Below are positions 8,628 through 16,783 of a stretch of 64,000 bases of DNA, piece by piece. Source of the DNA: Aurantimicrobium minutum (GTDB lineage Bacteria; Actinomycetota; Actinomycetes; Actinomycetales; Microbacteriaceae); the NCBI RefSeq assembly GCF_002355535.1, contig NZ_AP017457.1:372001-436000 (forward strand), given 5' to 3'. Under the pieces are notes generated by a model, which searched no databases, was not told where the DNA came from, and worked only from the letters and a program-made list of their open reading frames with translations. Position numbers and translations under genes: made by a program. The stretch's first letter is position 1, and each line of letters opens with the position of its first letter.

Positions 8628-9557
8628 GTGACAGGTAACACCCAAATCATCGCGATTGTGGGCGCAACCGGAACCGGAAAAACCGAACTTTCATTAGATG
8701 TGGCGCAAGCTCTTGCTGAGCAGGGTGTTACCGCTGAGATTGTTAATGCAGACGCAATGCAGCTTTATGTTGGAATGAATATTGGAACTGCCAAGCTCCC
8801 TGCAACACAGCGCAGGGGGATTCCTCACCATATGTTTGACGTCTTAGATGTCACGACAGAAGCGGCAGTTGCCGATTATCAACTACATGCCCGCCACATC
8901 ATTGAAGAGATCCACTCGCGTGGAAACATTGCCATTCTTGTTGGGGGATCAGGTCTGTATGTCAGCAGTGTTCTGTTTGATTTCGAATTCCCCGGTCATG
9001 ATGACCAGGTTCGTGAAGACCTTGAAAGTGAATATGAGCGAGAGGGCATCAAGCCACTCTTTGCTCGCCTGAAAGAGCTTGCTCCCGAAGCAGCTGAGCG
9101 CATTGATCCTCAGAACTCCCGTCGAGTGATCAGAGCTTTGGAAGTCCTTGAGGTCACAGGTAGTACTGCATCGTTGGGCACATTGCCTGAGGAAACTCGA
9201 TATTGGAAGCCCACGGTCATCATTGGATTAGCGGAGGACCGTGAAGTCCTCGTAAAAAGACTTGATGTACGTGTTGAAAGAATGTGGGAAGAAGGGCTTC
9301 TTGACGAAGTTGAGAGTTTGATTCCTTTAGGCATCGAGCAGGGGATAACAGCCCGTCGTGCAATTGGGTATGCCCAAGCTTTAGCTCAGCTAGCTGGTGA
9401 AATGACACAGGAAGAAGCAATCGCTGTAACACAGAGCATCACACGCAGATATGCCCGCAGACAAGTCAGTTGGTTCAAGAGATATGCAGACATTGTGTGG
9501 CTGCCTGCAGGTGATCCCCATAACGTTCGTGAAGTTCTTCACAAGATTCGCACTTAA
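8628..9557 (+). CDS. miaA: tRNA dimethylallyltransferase MiaA
   Basis: Transfers a dimethylallyl group from DMAPP to A37 of tRNAs reading codons beginning with U, the step before MiaB. The P-loop GATGTGKTELS is at about 12-22, the conserved NADAMQLYVGMNIGTAK at about 39-55, and the tRNA-binding region near RRAIGYAQAL and the C-terminal RRQVSWFKR are intact. At 309 residues it is full length. The GTG start is 1 base after the miaB stop, so both are in one transcript. Confidence 0.95.
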   Translation: MTGNTQIIAIVGATGTGKTELSLDVAQALAEQGVTAEIVNADAMQLYVGMNIGTAKLPATQRRGIPHHMFDVLDVTTEAAVADYQLHARHIIEEIHSRGNIAILVGGSGLYVSSVLFDFEFPGHDDQVREDLESEYEREGIKPLFARLKELAPEAAERIDPQNSRRVIRALEVLEVTGSTASLGTLPEETRYWKPTVIIGLAEDREVLVKRLDVRVERMWEEGLLDEVESLIPLGIEQGITARRAIGYAQALAQLAGEMTQEEAIAVTQSITRRYARRQVSWFKRYADIVWLPAGDPHNVREVLHKIRT

Positions 9558-9560
9558 ACT
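9555..9560 (+). promoter_or_regulatory. Candidate leaderless -10 hexamer for dapF
   Basis: TAAACT lies exactly 6 bases before the dapF ATG and contains the miaA stop codon TAA. No ribosome-binding site precedes dapF. The spacing matches the other leaderless candidates in this window. Confidence 0.55.
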
Positions 9561-9566
9561 GAACTC

Positions 9567-10484
9567 ATGGCTATTTCGCTGCACTTCACTAAGGGTCACG
9601 GCACAGGTAACGACTTTGTGCTCTACACCGACCCTGAGGGTGAACTACCGCTGACTCCTAGTCAGATAGCCGCACTGTGTGACCGACACTTCGGAATTGG
9701 TGCAGACGGTGTGATTCGTGCCGTGAAAAGCAGCAAACTCAATCGCAAACATGAGCCTGGCCAGATCGTTTCAGATCCTGCTGGCGCAGCAGCGCTAGAA
9801 GAAGATTTGGCCGCTGAGTGGTTCATGGATTACTACAACTCAGACGGTTCACTGAGTGAAATGTGTGGAAACGGCATACGGGTTTATGCCAAATATCTTC
9901 TTGAAACCGGCCTGACAGCGATCAATCCTGGCGAAACTCTCGCCATTGGTACGCGCGCAGGGGTCCGGGATCTCACCGCCCAGGGGGCAAGCTTCCAAGT
10001 AGATATGGGGCGCTGGAGTTTTGCTGGCGGTGAACCCGTCGTCAAAGTTGATGGTGTTCCCGTGGCCCGACCTGGTCTGGGAATAAACGTGGGGAACCCT
10101 CACGTCATTGCCGCTTTTGCTGATGATACTGAGCTTGACGCTGCTGAGCTTTCTAAAGCTCCCCGTTTAGAGCCAGAACTTCCTGAGGGTGCAAATGTGG
10201 AACTGGTTGTTCCCCGTGACCCGCTGGTCAAAGATGGTGTTGGCCATATCCGCATGCGCGTTCACGAACGCGGTTCGGGGGAGACTCTCTCGTGTGGAAC
10301 TGGAGTTGTGGCTGCAGCGCTGGCAACCCGCCACTGGGCTGGTGAAGGAGCCCCCCATAACTGGAAAGTGGATGTTCCCGGAGGAACGCTTGCCGTGCGC
10401 ATGTTCCCCACTGAGGAAGGCGAACACGTCGCATTGTCTGGTCCTGCCGAACTTATCTACACGGGAGTTGTTGAACTTGCTTAA
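9567..10484 (+). CDS. dapF: Diaminopimelate epimerase
   Basis: Interconverts LL- and meso-diaminopimelate for lysine and peptidoglycan synthesis, using two cysteines without cofactor. Both catalytic motifs are visible: [14 protein letters not shown] near 95-108 and the second thiol in [14 protein letters not shown] near 235-248. At 305 residues it is slightly above the usual 275-290, with a short insertion near 50-70 ([18 protein letters not shown]). It may be transcribed leaderlessly from a promoter overlapping the miaA stop codon as well as from the upstream operon. Confidence 0.95.
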   Translation: MAISLHFTKGHGTGNDFVLYTDPEGELPLTPSQIAALCDRHFGIGADGVIRAVKSSKLNRKHEPGQIVSDPAGAAALEEDLAAEWFMDYYNSDGSLSEMCGNGIRVYAKYLLETGLTAINPGETLAIGTRAGVRDLTAQGASFQVDMGRWSFAGGEPVVKVDGVPVARPGLGINVGNPHVIAAFADDTELDAAELSKAPRLEPELPEGANVELVVPRDPLVKDGVGHIRMRVHERGSGETLSCGTGVVAAALATRHWAGEGAPHNWKVDVPGGTLAVRMFPTEEGEHVALSGPAELIYTGVVELA

Positions 10485-10884
10485 GTCCCTCCTTTTAGGA
10501 ACCACCGCCATTGTTACTGCACTTGCATTGACGGGCTGTGATCAAATTCCGAGCTTTGATGCAAACGATAAAGCCGCGAACACAGCAGCATGTGAGTCTG
10601 TGAGCACAACGTGGGAAACCCTCAACGCAGCATTTAGCAGTGGAGATATCCTCGGTTTGCCAACAGCGATTGTGAGCGTTCCCAGTCAACTTGATCAGGT
10701 GCTTTCTGGAGCAACAGATCAGCAGCTCAAAGAATCACTCACCGGTTTGAAGTCACAGGTTCAATCCATTGTGGATGGCAACCAACCTGACGTGAGTGCC
10801 TTGGTTGCCTCCGGCGTAGGAATCTCAGCGCGGTGTGCAATCTTGGGGGCAACAGTTGACCTCCAGCTGCCCCAAATTCCTTAG
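10477..10884 (+). CDS. Small secreted lipoprotein of unknown function
   Basis: A 135-residue frame with a lipoprotein signal peptide: a Lys near the start, a hydrophobic core and the lipobox LTGC, so the mature protein would begin at a lipidated Cys at about residue 20. The mature part ([11 protein letters not shown] onward) is hydrophilic with two further Cys and no recognised domain. The best start is the TTG at 10477, overlapping the dapF end, with GGGAG about 10 bases upstream; the TTG at 10471 is an alternative. Its stop overlaps the stop of the opposing methyltransferase gene by 4 bases. Translational coupling to dapF is likely. Confidence 0.7.
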   Translation: MLKSLLLGTTAIVTALALTGCDQIPSFDANDKAANTAACESVSTTWETLNAAFSSGDILGLPTAIVSVPSQLDQVLSGATDQQLKESLTGLKSQVQSIVDGNQPDVSALVASGVGISARCAILGATVDLQLPQIP

Positions 10885-11501
10885 GAAACGCGCGTCACGT
10901 TAATGATGCGGAAACCCTTTCGGGTGTCCTCGCGTGTAACGCTATGTGTCGAAGCAAATTTGCTGCTGAGCCATTTCTCAAAAGAGTCAGCTCCGAGGTG
11001 TTTTGCCACAACCAGATAAGCCTGACCGCCAATGTTCAGGCGAGGAAGCCAGGTGTGCATAATCGCATGTAGTTCAGCTTTGCCAACCCGAATTGGGGGA
11101 TTCGACCACATCAGATCAAAACTGAGTTGGGGATCTATCTGATCTGGCACTGAGGCGGTGATGTTATCGAGGCTCAAACGTTCTGCATTGCGTCTTGTGA
11201 GCTCCAGAGCACGCTGATTGACATCAACGGCATAAATATGTGCATGAGGGGCTTCTAGCGCCAACGTGAGGGCAAGCGGACCCCATCCACACCCAATATC
11301 GAGAAAATTGCCGGTTTGAGGTGGCGTTGGAACGCTATACAGTAGCTGTTCGGTCCCGGCATCAATATGATCGGGGCTAAAAATACCACCAGCAGTCTCG
11401 ACGGTGTAATCACTGTGCGCGAGACGAACTTTGATCTCTTTCGTAGTGAAATCACCAGCTGGTTGTGCCGAAAAGTAGTGTTCGGTCTTCTTTTCGGTCA
11501 T
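10881..11501 (-). CDS. Class I SAM-dependent methyltransferase, RsmC-like
   Basis: A 206-residue methyltransferase of the RsmC/RlmG-type small domain group. The SAM-binding loop FLDIGCGWGPLALTLAL is near 67-83, an acidic residue follows in VDVNQRALEL, and the catalytic NPP signature of N-methyltransferases acting on nucleobases appears as WSNPPIRVG near 133-141. The substrate is therefore probably a guanine N2 in rRNA, but this cannot be fixed from sequence. The ATG at 11501 is 6 bases downstream of a TAGCCT hexamer with no ribosome site, indicating a leaderless mRNA. Its end overlaps the opposing lipoprotein gene by 4 bases. Confidence 0.85.
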   Translation of the reverse strand: MTEKKTEHYFSAQPAGDFTTKEIKVRLAHSDYTVETAGGIFSPDHIDAGTEQLLYSVPTPPQTGNFLDIGCGWGPLALTLALEAPHAHIYAVDVNQRALELTRRNAERLSLDNITASVPDQIDPQLSFDLMWSNPPIRVGKAELHAIMHTWLPRLNIGGQAYLVVAKHLGADSFEKWLSSKFASTHSVTREDTRKGFRIINVTRVS

Positions 11502-11507
11502 ATGAAC

Positions 11508-11513
11508 AGGCTA
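11508..11513 (-). promoter_or_regulatory. Candidate leaderless -10 hexamer for the RsmC-like methyltransferase
   Basis: On the minus strand TAGCCT is followed by 6 bases and then the ATG at 11501, identical in hexamer and spacing to the pgsA and pabC candidates. Confidence 0.55.
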
Positions 11514-11525
11514 CTGGTGAGAAAA

Positions 11526-12398
11526 CTAGCCAACAGTCACGTTCCAGGACCCATTGGCCTGGATTGTGACAACTGAAGGTCCAGCAGAAATTGGTCCACG
11601 CTGGTCAACCATGGTGGGAGAGTTCACCAAAGTGAGAGCTGATGCGGAAGGGCCAAAGTATTGGGTTACAACAATGCCTTGGTTGGGAGTGAAGGTTTGT
11701 GCGTGCAATGTTGCAGCACCGCCACCGTGGAGGTAAACCGTGTCATTCTGCGTGTCAGTAGAAGTGGCGAGCGGGCCCTGAGGAGCACTTGAAATCGGGG
11801 AGATCAGAACAGACCACGTGACATTCTGATTGGTTGTAATTTTCAAAGCACCTGGAGTTTGTCCTGCAGTTGCAACCAAACCAAAAGCTGTGGTGCCGGT
11901 GTAGGAATCTTCGCTGACCACGAGAGTGTCGATAACTGTCGTGTTGTCGGTGGCAAGAACCTCAACAGTGAAGGAGTCGTTGCTGAGGTTGGTGGTGTCA
12001 ATTTTGACCAGACCCGCAGTGATGTTGTTTCCGAAGTCGACAACTTTTGTTCCGGTTTGGTTGAGGCGACTAACTGGAGAGAAAGTTCCATAGGTTTTTT
12101 CTGCCCAGGTTGTTACCGGAGTCACTGTGGGGCTAGGAGTTGGACTTGAAGTTTTTGTAGGTGTTGGGGTCGGCGTCGGACTTGGTGTCACCGTGGGTGT
12201 GGGAGTCTTGGTGGGTGTTGCAGTGGGGTGAGGAGTTGGGGTCACCGTGGGAATGCCGGTGTTTGTGGGCTCTGGCTTGGGGGCAGAGTTAGACACAGCA
12301 ACAAAAACAACCAATGCAATCACTATTACGGCGGCAAGCGCGCTGACAATGATCCAAGGAAGCTTGGACGAAGCTGGTTTAGGCGTTGGTGCAGACAC
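11526..12398 (-). CDS. Membrane-anchored Pro/Thr-rich surface protein, unknown function
   Basis: A protein of about 290 residues with a cytoplasmic N-terminus, one transmembrane helix (IIVSALAAVIVIALVVFVAV, about 16-38), a linker of alternating Pro and Thr of about 50 residues (roughly 55-105) and a beta-rich C-terminal domain of about 180 residues. The layout is that of a wall-spanning stalk presenting an extracytoplasmic domain. The GTG at 12398 is chosen because AGGAG precedes it; the ATG at 12410 is possible, and longer forms would run into the neighbouring gene. The C-terminal domain is not recognised. DNA encoding the linker (about 12120-12260) is repetitive. Confidence 0.75.
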   Translation of the reverse strand: MSAPTPKPASSKLPWIIVSALAAVIVIALVVFVAVSNSAPKPEPTNTGIPTVTPTPHPTATPTKTPTPTVTPSPTPTPTPTKTSSPTPSPTVTPVTTWAEKTYGTFSPVSRLNQTGTKVVDFGNNITAGLVKIDTTNLSNDSFTVEVLATDNTTVIDTLVVSEDSYTGTTAFGLVATAGQTPGALKITTNQNVTWSVLISPISSAPQGPLATSTDTQNDTVYLHGGGAATLHAQTFTPNQGIVVTQYFGPSASALTLVNSPTMVDQRGPISAGPSVVTIQANGSWNVTVG

Positions 12399-12457
12399 AG
12401 TACTCCTCATAGAAAAAGTCCACGTGAGGACGTAGACCGTGTTCCAAGTGTACTTGG

Positions 12458-12655
12458 TTACACCTTTTCGGGTAAGAGTTCCGGGCCAGCACATCCCTTT
12501 GTGGGGCAGCCATCGTCGGGTGCTCCCGGGTACATCATGCAGCCACCGAGAACAATTTCGCCCCTGGAGACCTGCTCAAAAGCATCCGGTGCTGGAAAGC
12601 CATAGACGATAGGCACAAGTGCGGCCCCACAGTGTGGGCAAGTCTGTGTGCTCAT
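12458..12655 (-). CDS. Small zinc-ribbon-like protein
   Basis: A 65-residue protein beginning with the metal-binding motif TCPHCGAALVPIVYG and carrying three more cysteines (GGC, GCP and GCAGP), spacing that suits one four-cysteine zinc site or a variant ribbon. Proteins of this type are found in other Actinobacteria but have no assigned function. The ATG at 12655 is preferred over the in-frame GTG at 12661, because TAGGAT at 12662-12667 stands exactly 6 bases before it, the leaderless promoter geometry of this genome. Confidence 0.75.
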   Translation of the reverse strand: MSTQTCPHCGAALVPIVYGFPAPDAFEQVSRGEIVLGGCMMYPGAPDDGCPTKGCAGPELLPEKV

Positions 12656-12661
12656 GCTCAC

Positions 12662-12667
12662 ATCCTA
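12662..12667 (-). promoter_or_regulatory. Candidate leaderless -10 hexamer for the zinc-ribbon protein
   Basis: Minus-strand TAGGAT followed by 6 bases and ATG. It touches the alternative GTG directly, which would leave no room for a transcript start, so it decides the start codon. Confidence 0.5.
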
Positions 12668-12716
12668 GCCACAGCCCTGGGGTAAATCCCTAGCATTGAG
12701 CGCTATCTTGGAGGTA

Positions 12717-14228
12717 ATGAGTAGTGAATCCTCCGATGAGATCGTAGACCGCGTGCTTGCTCGCGCCGGTAATCAAAATCAAGCACGTGTTTCCGTCTTT
12801 TCTTCTGGTCGGGCGCAGGCTTTGAGCGATGATGTTGCTGTAACTCATGATGATTCTTTTGACGGCCAACAACAGGATTTAGCAGACCGTATTTCGCTGC
12901 GCCGTGTTCAAGGTCTCTCTACTGAACTCGAAGATGTTACTGAGGTTGAATACCGTCAGGTTCGACTTGAAAACGTAGTCCTCATCGGGGTTTATCCCAA
13001 AGGTCAAACAGAAGATGGCGAAAACTCTTTGCGTGAACTTGCGGCGCTGTGTGAAACAGCAGGTGCGCGAGTGCTTGATGGTGTCATCCAAATGCGTCCA
13101 ATGCCAGATCCTGCAACATATTTAGGTCGAGGAAAAACTCAAGAACTCAGAGATCTCGTTGCTGCACTCGGGGCTGACACCGTCGTGGCAGATACTGAGT
13201 TGGCACCTTCCCAACGTCGTGCTTTGGAAGACGAGGTAAAGGTCAAAGTCATTGACAGAACTGCTGTCATTCTTGATATTTTTAGCCAGCATGCCAAAAG
13301 CAGAGAAGGTAAAGCTCAGGTCGAACTGGCCCAAATGCAATACATGCTTCCTCGATTGCGTGGTTGGGGTGAATCGATGTCCCGCCAGGCTGGCGGTCAA
13401 GTCGGTAGCGCTGGGGCAGGTATGGGTTCTCGTGGTCCTGGTGAAACCAAGATTGAGTTAGATCGCCGTCGAATCAACACACGCATGGCTAAATTGCGTA
13501 AACAGATTGCCGCGATGAAACCCGCGCGTGACACCAAGCGAGCAAACCGTAAACGCAACGCCATTCCCTCAGTAGCAATCACCGGATACACCAATGCCGG
13601 TAAATCTTCACTTCTCAATCGCATTACACGAGCGGGTGTGCTCGTTGAGAATGCCTTATTTGCCACCTTGGATGCCACTGTTCGTCAGGCAAAAACTGCC
13701 GACGGGAGAAATTACACTCTCGTCGACACAGTGGGTTTTGTCCGAAATCTTCCTCACCAACTCGTTGAAGCCTTCCGTTCCACAATCGAAGAGGTAGCTG
13801 ATGCTGACCTCATCATTCACGTCGTCGACGCGTCCCACCCAGATCCTGCCTCACAAATTCGGACTGTCAGGGACGTCATTGGTGAAGCTGATGCTTCCGA
13901 CATTCCTGAGCAGATTGTTTTCAATAAATCTGACCTCATTGATGACAACACCAGGCTTCTACTTCGAGGATTAGAACCCTCCGCGCTTTTTGCCTCGGCC
14001 CGCACCGGGGAAGGCATTGAAGATGTCCTTCAGACGATTGCCGACCGTATTCCAACCCCTGATGTTCCTGTTGTTTTAGTTGTTCCCTATGACAGGGGCG
14101 AAGTTGTTTCTGCCCTTCACGCTAAAGCAGTGATTGATTCAACTGAATATCTAGAAGAGGGAACGCTCATTCATGCGCGCGTCAAAAAATCAGATTTGCC
14201 TCAGTTCGAGCAATTTATTCCTGCTTAG
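12717..14228 (+). CDS. hflX: Ribosome-associated GTPase HflX
   Basis: GTPase that splits stalled 70S ribosomes and is linked to heat and antibiotic stress. About 503 residues: an N-terminal HflX domain with DTVVADTELAPSQRRALE, a glycine-rich GPGETKIELDRRR segment, and a G domain with G1 GYTNAGKSS near 289-297, G3 DTVGF, and G4 NKSD. The ATG at 12717 follows GGAGG closely; the upstream TTG at 12696 is possible. The N-terminus is extended by about 70 residues relative to E. coli, as in other Actinobacteria. The stop overlaps the opposing App1-like gene by 4 bases. Confidence 0.95.
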   Translation: MSSESSDEIVDRVLARAGNQNQARVSVFSSGRAQALSDDVAVTHDDSFDGQQQDLADRISLRRVQGLSTELEDVTEVEYRQVRLENVVLIGVYPKGQTEDGENSLRELAALCETAGARVLDGVIQMRPMPDPATYLGRGKTQELRDLVAALGADTVVADTELAPSQRRALEDEVKVKVIDRTAVILDIFSQHAKSREGKAQVELAQMQYMLPRLRGWGESMSRQAGGQVGSAGAGMGSRGPGETKIELDRRRINTRMAKLRKQIAAMKPARDTKRANRKRNAIPSVAITGYTNAGKSSLLNRITRAGVLVENALFATLDATVRQAKTADGRNYTLVDTVGFVRNLPHQLVEAFRSTIEEVADADLIIHVVDASHPDPASQIRTVRDVIGEADASDIPEQIVFNKSDLIDDNTRLLLRGLEPSALFASARTGEGIEDVLQTIADRIPTPDVPVVLVVPYDRGEVVSALHAKAVIDSTEYLEEGTLIHARVKKSDLPQFEQFIPA

Positions 14229-15295
14229 TCGGGCAGAATTCCTAATTCTTTGAATTGTGCTGCCAAGCCAGCACCGTCTGGGGCGTAGACCCACGGGGCA
14301 TCACCTGCTTTGCTGTGTTCTTCAGCTTTCTTACGACCTCCGGCAAGAACTGCCTCACCGTTGGAGAGCTGGCGAATAGCAACAGCTTTCACACTGGTAG
14401 GAACGTCTTTTTCGAAAGCGGCATAAATGGACTCGTCATGCTGGCCATCATCCCCGACAAGAATCCATTTCACATGGGGAAATTCTGAAGCTAGCCGGCG
14501 AAGTTGTGTTTCTTTGTGTTGGCGCCCTGAGCGGAACATTCGGTCGTGAGTGGGGCCCCAGTCTGTCAGGAGCAGTGTTCCTTGCGGATACAAGTTGCGG
14601 CCAAGGAATCTGCGTAAGGTCGGAGCAACATTCCATGCTCCGGTTGAGAGATACACCACGGGCATACCCTGTTCAATGCGGGCGACTCGGGAGAGGAAAA
14701 CAGCCATTCCAGGGGTGGGGACTCGGGCGTGTTCGTCCAACACAAAAGAGTTCCAGGCAGCTAAAAAAGGACGTGGCAGCGCCGTCACCATGACGGTGTC
14801 ATCAACATCACATACCAAACCCACAGATGCAGTGGGAGAAATGACATAAATAGTTGCTTCTGCGACTTCAGAGTCCTCAGAATGAATTCTCACAATGTGT
14901 TCACCAGGTGTGAGCTTCATGGGCAGCTGCACGTCAACGACGCCGCCACGGTCAGCAAGGACAGTAGTTTCATAGCCGTTGATGGCGATGGTGACACTGA
15001 CCTCATTGATGGGAACAGAGGTGAAAGAACGCCAGCCTCGGACGCTCTCTGACCGCTTCTGCATTTTCTTCGCTGCACGCGAACCAGGTCGAGGATTTCT
15101 TGTGAGGAGAACACGACAGAGAACACGAACCCATTCGGTTGTGCCGTAACCGGGGTAGGGGACAACAGTGACGGCATAGCCGCGCTTGCGGGCACGCTTT
15201 TCCCGATAAGCGTGAAAGCGGTCCTCGATGCGAGCTGCGCGGTGTATGACATCTTGGGTCAGCTCTGCAGCGGTCGAGGGCTTTTTGCTCTTCAC
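14225..15295 (-). CDS. App1-family phosphatase (DUF2183)
   Basis: A 356-residue protein whose central part carries the HAD-like catalytic motif DVDDTVMVTALPRP, with LSTGAW and WILVGDDGQHD further on, the marks of the App1/DUF2183 phosphatidate-phosphatase family first described in yeast. The N-terminal 100-150 residues are basic, with a beta-rich accessory domain before the catalytic core. There is no signal peptide. The bacterial substrate is not established; phosphatidic acid or another phosphorylated lipid is likely by family. It starts with GTG. The next gene on this strand is dedA, also linked to membrane lipids. Confidence 0.8.
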   Translation of the reverse strand: MKSKKPSTAAELTQDVIHRAARIEDRFHAYREKRARKRGYAVTVVPYPGYGTTEWVRVLCRVLLTRNPRPGSRAAKKMQKRSESVRGWRSFTSVPINEVSVTIAINGYETTVLADRGGVVDVQLPMKLTPGEHIVRIHSEDSEVAEATIYVISPTASVGLVCDVDDTVMVTALPRPFLAAWNSFVLDEHARVPTPGMAVFLSRVARIEQGMPVVYLSTGAWNVAPTLRRFLGRNLYPQGTLLLTDWGPTHDRMFRSGRQHKETQLRRLASEFPHVKWILVGDDGQHDESIYAAFEKDVPTSVKAVAIRQLSNGEAVLAGGRKKAEEHSKAGDAPWVYAPDGAGLAAQFKELGILPD

Positions 15296-15315
15296 GTCGT
15301 TCAGTTTGCCACGAA

Positions 15316-15999
15316 TTAGGAGCCGAGAGGATTTTCGACCGTGCGGGGGTCGTGATCTCCAGGCTCATCCATGTAGCGCTCTTGGCTCTTTTCGATACGT
15401 TTTTTGATCAGGGCAAACCCAATGATGATGACGACGACAATGCCTAAAAATAGGAAGCCTGCCCAGTCATACTTAGCGGCAAAGGCCTCGTATTGATCTT
15501 TGAGAACTGCGGCCAAAGTTACATAGACAACGGCCCAAATTGTGCAGGAGGCACTTGTCCACGCGATGAATTTCTTATACGTCATTCGTGTCATGCCCAC
15601 AGTCAGCGGCACCATCGAATGCAGGATGGGTAAGAACCTAGAGACAAACACAGCAATCCCACCGCGGCGGTCGATGTAGTTTTCCGCTTGTTCCCAGCGA
15701 TGGTGACCTATCTTTTTGCCCAACCAGCTGCGACGAATATGTGGGCCAAAATACTTTCCAACAAAGAAACCAATGGTTTCGCCTGTGAGCGATCCAATGA
15801 TGACCATGACGACCATGAAAATGTATTCCGGAAAGCTGCTAATTGCTGTTGAGGAAATGATGACTACTGTGTCACCTGGAATCACGAGCCCCACCAGGAA
15901 GGAGGTTTCCAACATGATGAGGAACGAAGCCAAAAGTGTTCTGGTTATTGGATCAATCGATGCAACTAAAGCGAGCAGGTAGTTGATGATGTCATTCAT
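15316..15999 (-). CDS. DedA family membrane protein
   Basis: A 227-residue polytopic protein of the DedA/SNARE-associated family, members of which transport undecaprenyl phosphate or related lipids across the membrane. The family core is visible: GLVIPGDTVVIISS, GETIGFFVGKYFG, and FVSRFLPILHSMVPLTVGMTRM, with the conserved Arg and Pro of the re-entrant region. Four to five hydrophobic helices are present. Its ATG overlaps the pabC stop by 4 bases (ATGA), so translation is coupled. Which lipid it handles cannot be read from the sequence. Confidence 0.88.
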   Translation of the reverse strand: MNDIINYLLALVASIDPITRTLLASFLIMLETSFLVGLVIPGDTVVIISSTAISSFPEYIFMVVMVIIGSLTGETIGFFVGKYFGPHIRRSWLGKKIGHHRWEQAENYIDRRGGIAVFVSRFLPILHSMVPLTVGMTRMTYKKFIAWTSASCTIWAVVYVTLAAVLKDQYEAFAAKYDWAGFLFLGIVVVIIIGFALIKKRIEKSQERYMDEPGDHDPRTVENPLGS

Positions 16000-16766
16000 G
16001 AGGTCACCGGAAGTTTTTCAGTTTGGCCAGCATAAAAATTGCGCCACACGTTAAGGCGCTCATGATTCACTCTTAATGTTGGACCATTAACCCAAGAAAG
16101 TGCTGAACGTATGCCGTGAAGTGCATTGAGTGCATACAACTCGCATCCTTCAATATCGGCAGGTGTTGCCCATCCTTCCTCGATTGCAATGCCTTGGGTT
16201 TGCAGAATGTCTTTGAGGATACTGACGGTGATGCTGTCGACTCGTAATGCTTCCATCGGGGGAATAACTACTCTGTGCCCCTCAACCCACACAAGGCATG
16301 TGGTTGAACCATCCACGATTCGGCCTCGCGAATCCAGGATGACCGCGTCATCAGCTCCCTGATTTTGTGCTTGAGCACGTATCTCGTTCAGGGCAGGGAT
16401 ATCGGGTCCTTTGATTGTTGGTTCTTGCCGTGGATCCGTTGCTGAGGTTGAGAGCACGAGTGATTGTTTCAGTGGTGGAGCTGGCCGAATCCACACCTCG
16501 AGCTCGCCACGCTCGGTGAGATCTATGCGTGGGAACCACTTACCCTCCCGAGGGAGTGCTGTAGTGACCTTTTCCAAAAAAGGATCCACCGAGCGAACCA
16601 AACCTTGACGCTGTGTGGAGGTGGTGAAGCGTTCAAGATGGCGCTGGTAGCCAACAACCTTCCCGTCTTCCAGAAAGAATGAATCTGCGACATAGAGGGG
16701 TATTTCAGGCGCCCCAGTGATATCCACGAGTTCTGTGCCATTCCAGCGCAAACGTAAGACATCCAC
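15996..16766 (-). CDS. pabC: Aminotransferase class IV, probable 4-amino-4-deoxychorismate lyase
   Basis: PLP-dependent fold-type IV enzyme. The 256-residue protein has the family's SFFLEDGKVVGYQRHLERF start, a lysine in a TIKGPDIPALN context and the cofactor-binding region SRGRIVDGSTTCLVWVEG. Assignment to PabC, which releases pyruvate to form 4-aminobenzoate for folate, depends on its divergent pairing with pabB. A branched-chain or D-amino-acid aminotransferase is less likely. The GTG at 16766 lies 6 bases after a minus-strand TAGCCT hexamer and no ribosome site is present, indicating a leaderless transcript that also carries dedA. Confidence 0.8.
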   Translation of the reverse strand: MDVLRLRWNGTELVDITGAPEIPLYVADSFFLEDGKVVGYQRHLERFTTSTQRQGLVRSVDPFLEKVTTALPREGKWFPRIDLTERGELEVWIRPAPPLKQSLVLSTSATDPRQEPTIKGPDIPALNEIRAQAQNQGADDAVILDSRGRIVDGSTTCLVWVEGHRVVIPPMEALRVDSITVSILKDILQTQGIAIEEGWATPADIEGCELYALNALHGIRSALSWVNGPTLRVNHERLNVWRNFYAGQTEKLPVTS

Positions 16767-16771
16767 AGCCC

Positions 16772-16778
16772 TAGGCTA
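16772..16778. promoter_or_regulatory. Overlapping divergent leaderless promoters of pabC and pabB
   Basis: The seven bases TAGGCTA contain TAGGCT for the plus strand (16772-16777) and TAGCCT for the minus strand (16778-16773). Each hexamer is followed by exactly 6 bases and then a GTG start (16784 for pabB, 16766 for pabC), so the arrangement is symmetrical about base 16775. The two promoters cannot be occupied at once. Confidence 0.65.
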
Positions 16779-16783
16779 GTACG

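Noticed and set aside
12120-12260. Repetitive DNA that looks like a tandem array
   Set aside because: It encodes the Pro/Thr stalk of a surface protein. Unit length is irregular and there are no spacers, so it is neither a CRISPR array nor a noncoding satellite.
12399-12494. Longer N-terminus of the Pro/Thr-rich protein
   Set aside because: It would run into the 3' end of the zinc-ribbon gene on the same strand and lacks a ribosome site, whereas AGGAG precedes the GTG at 12398.
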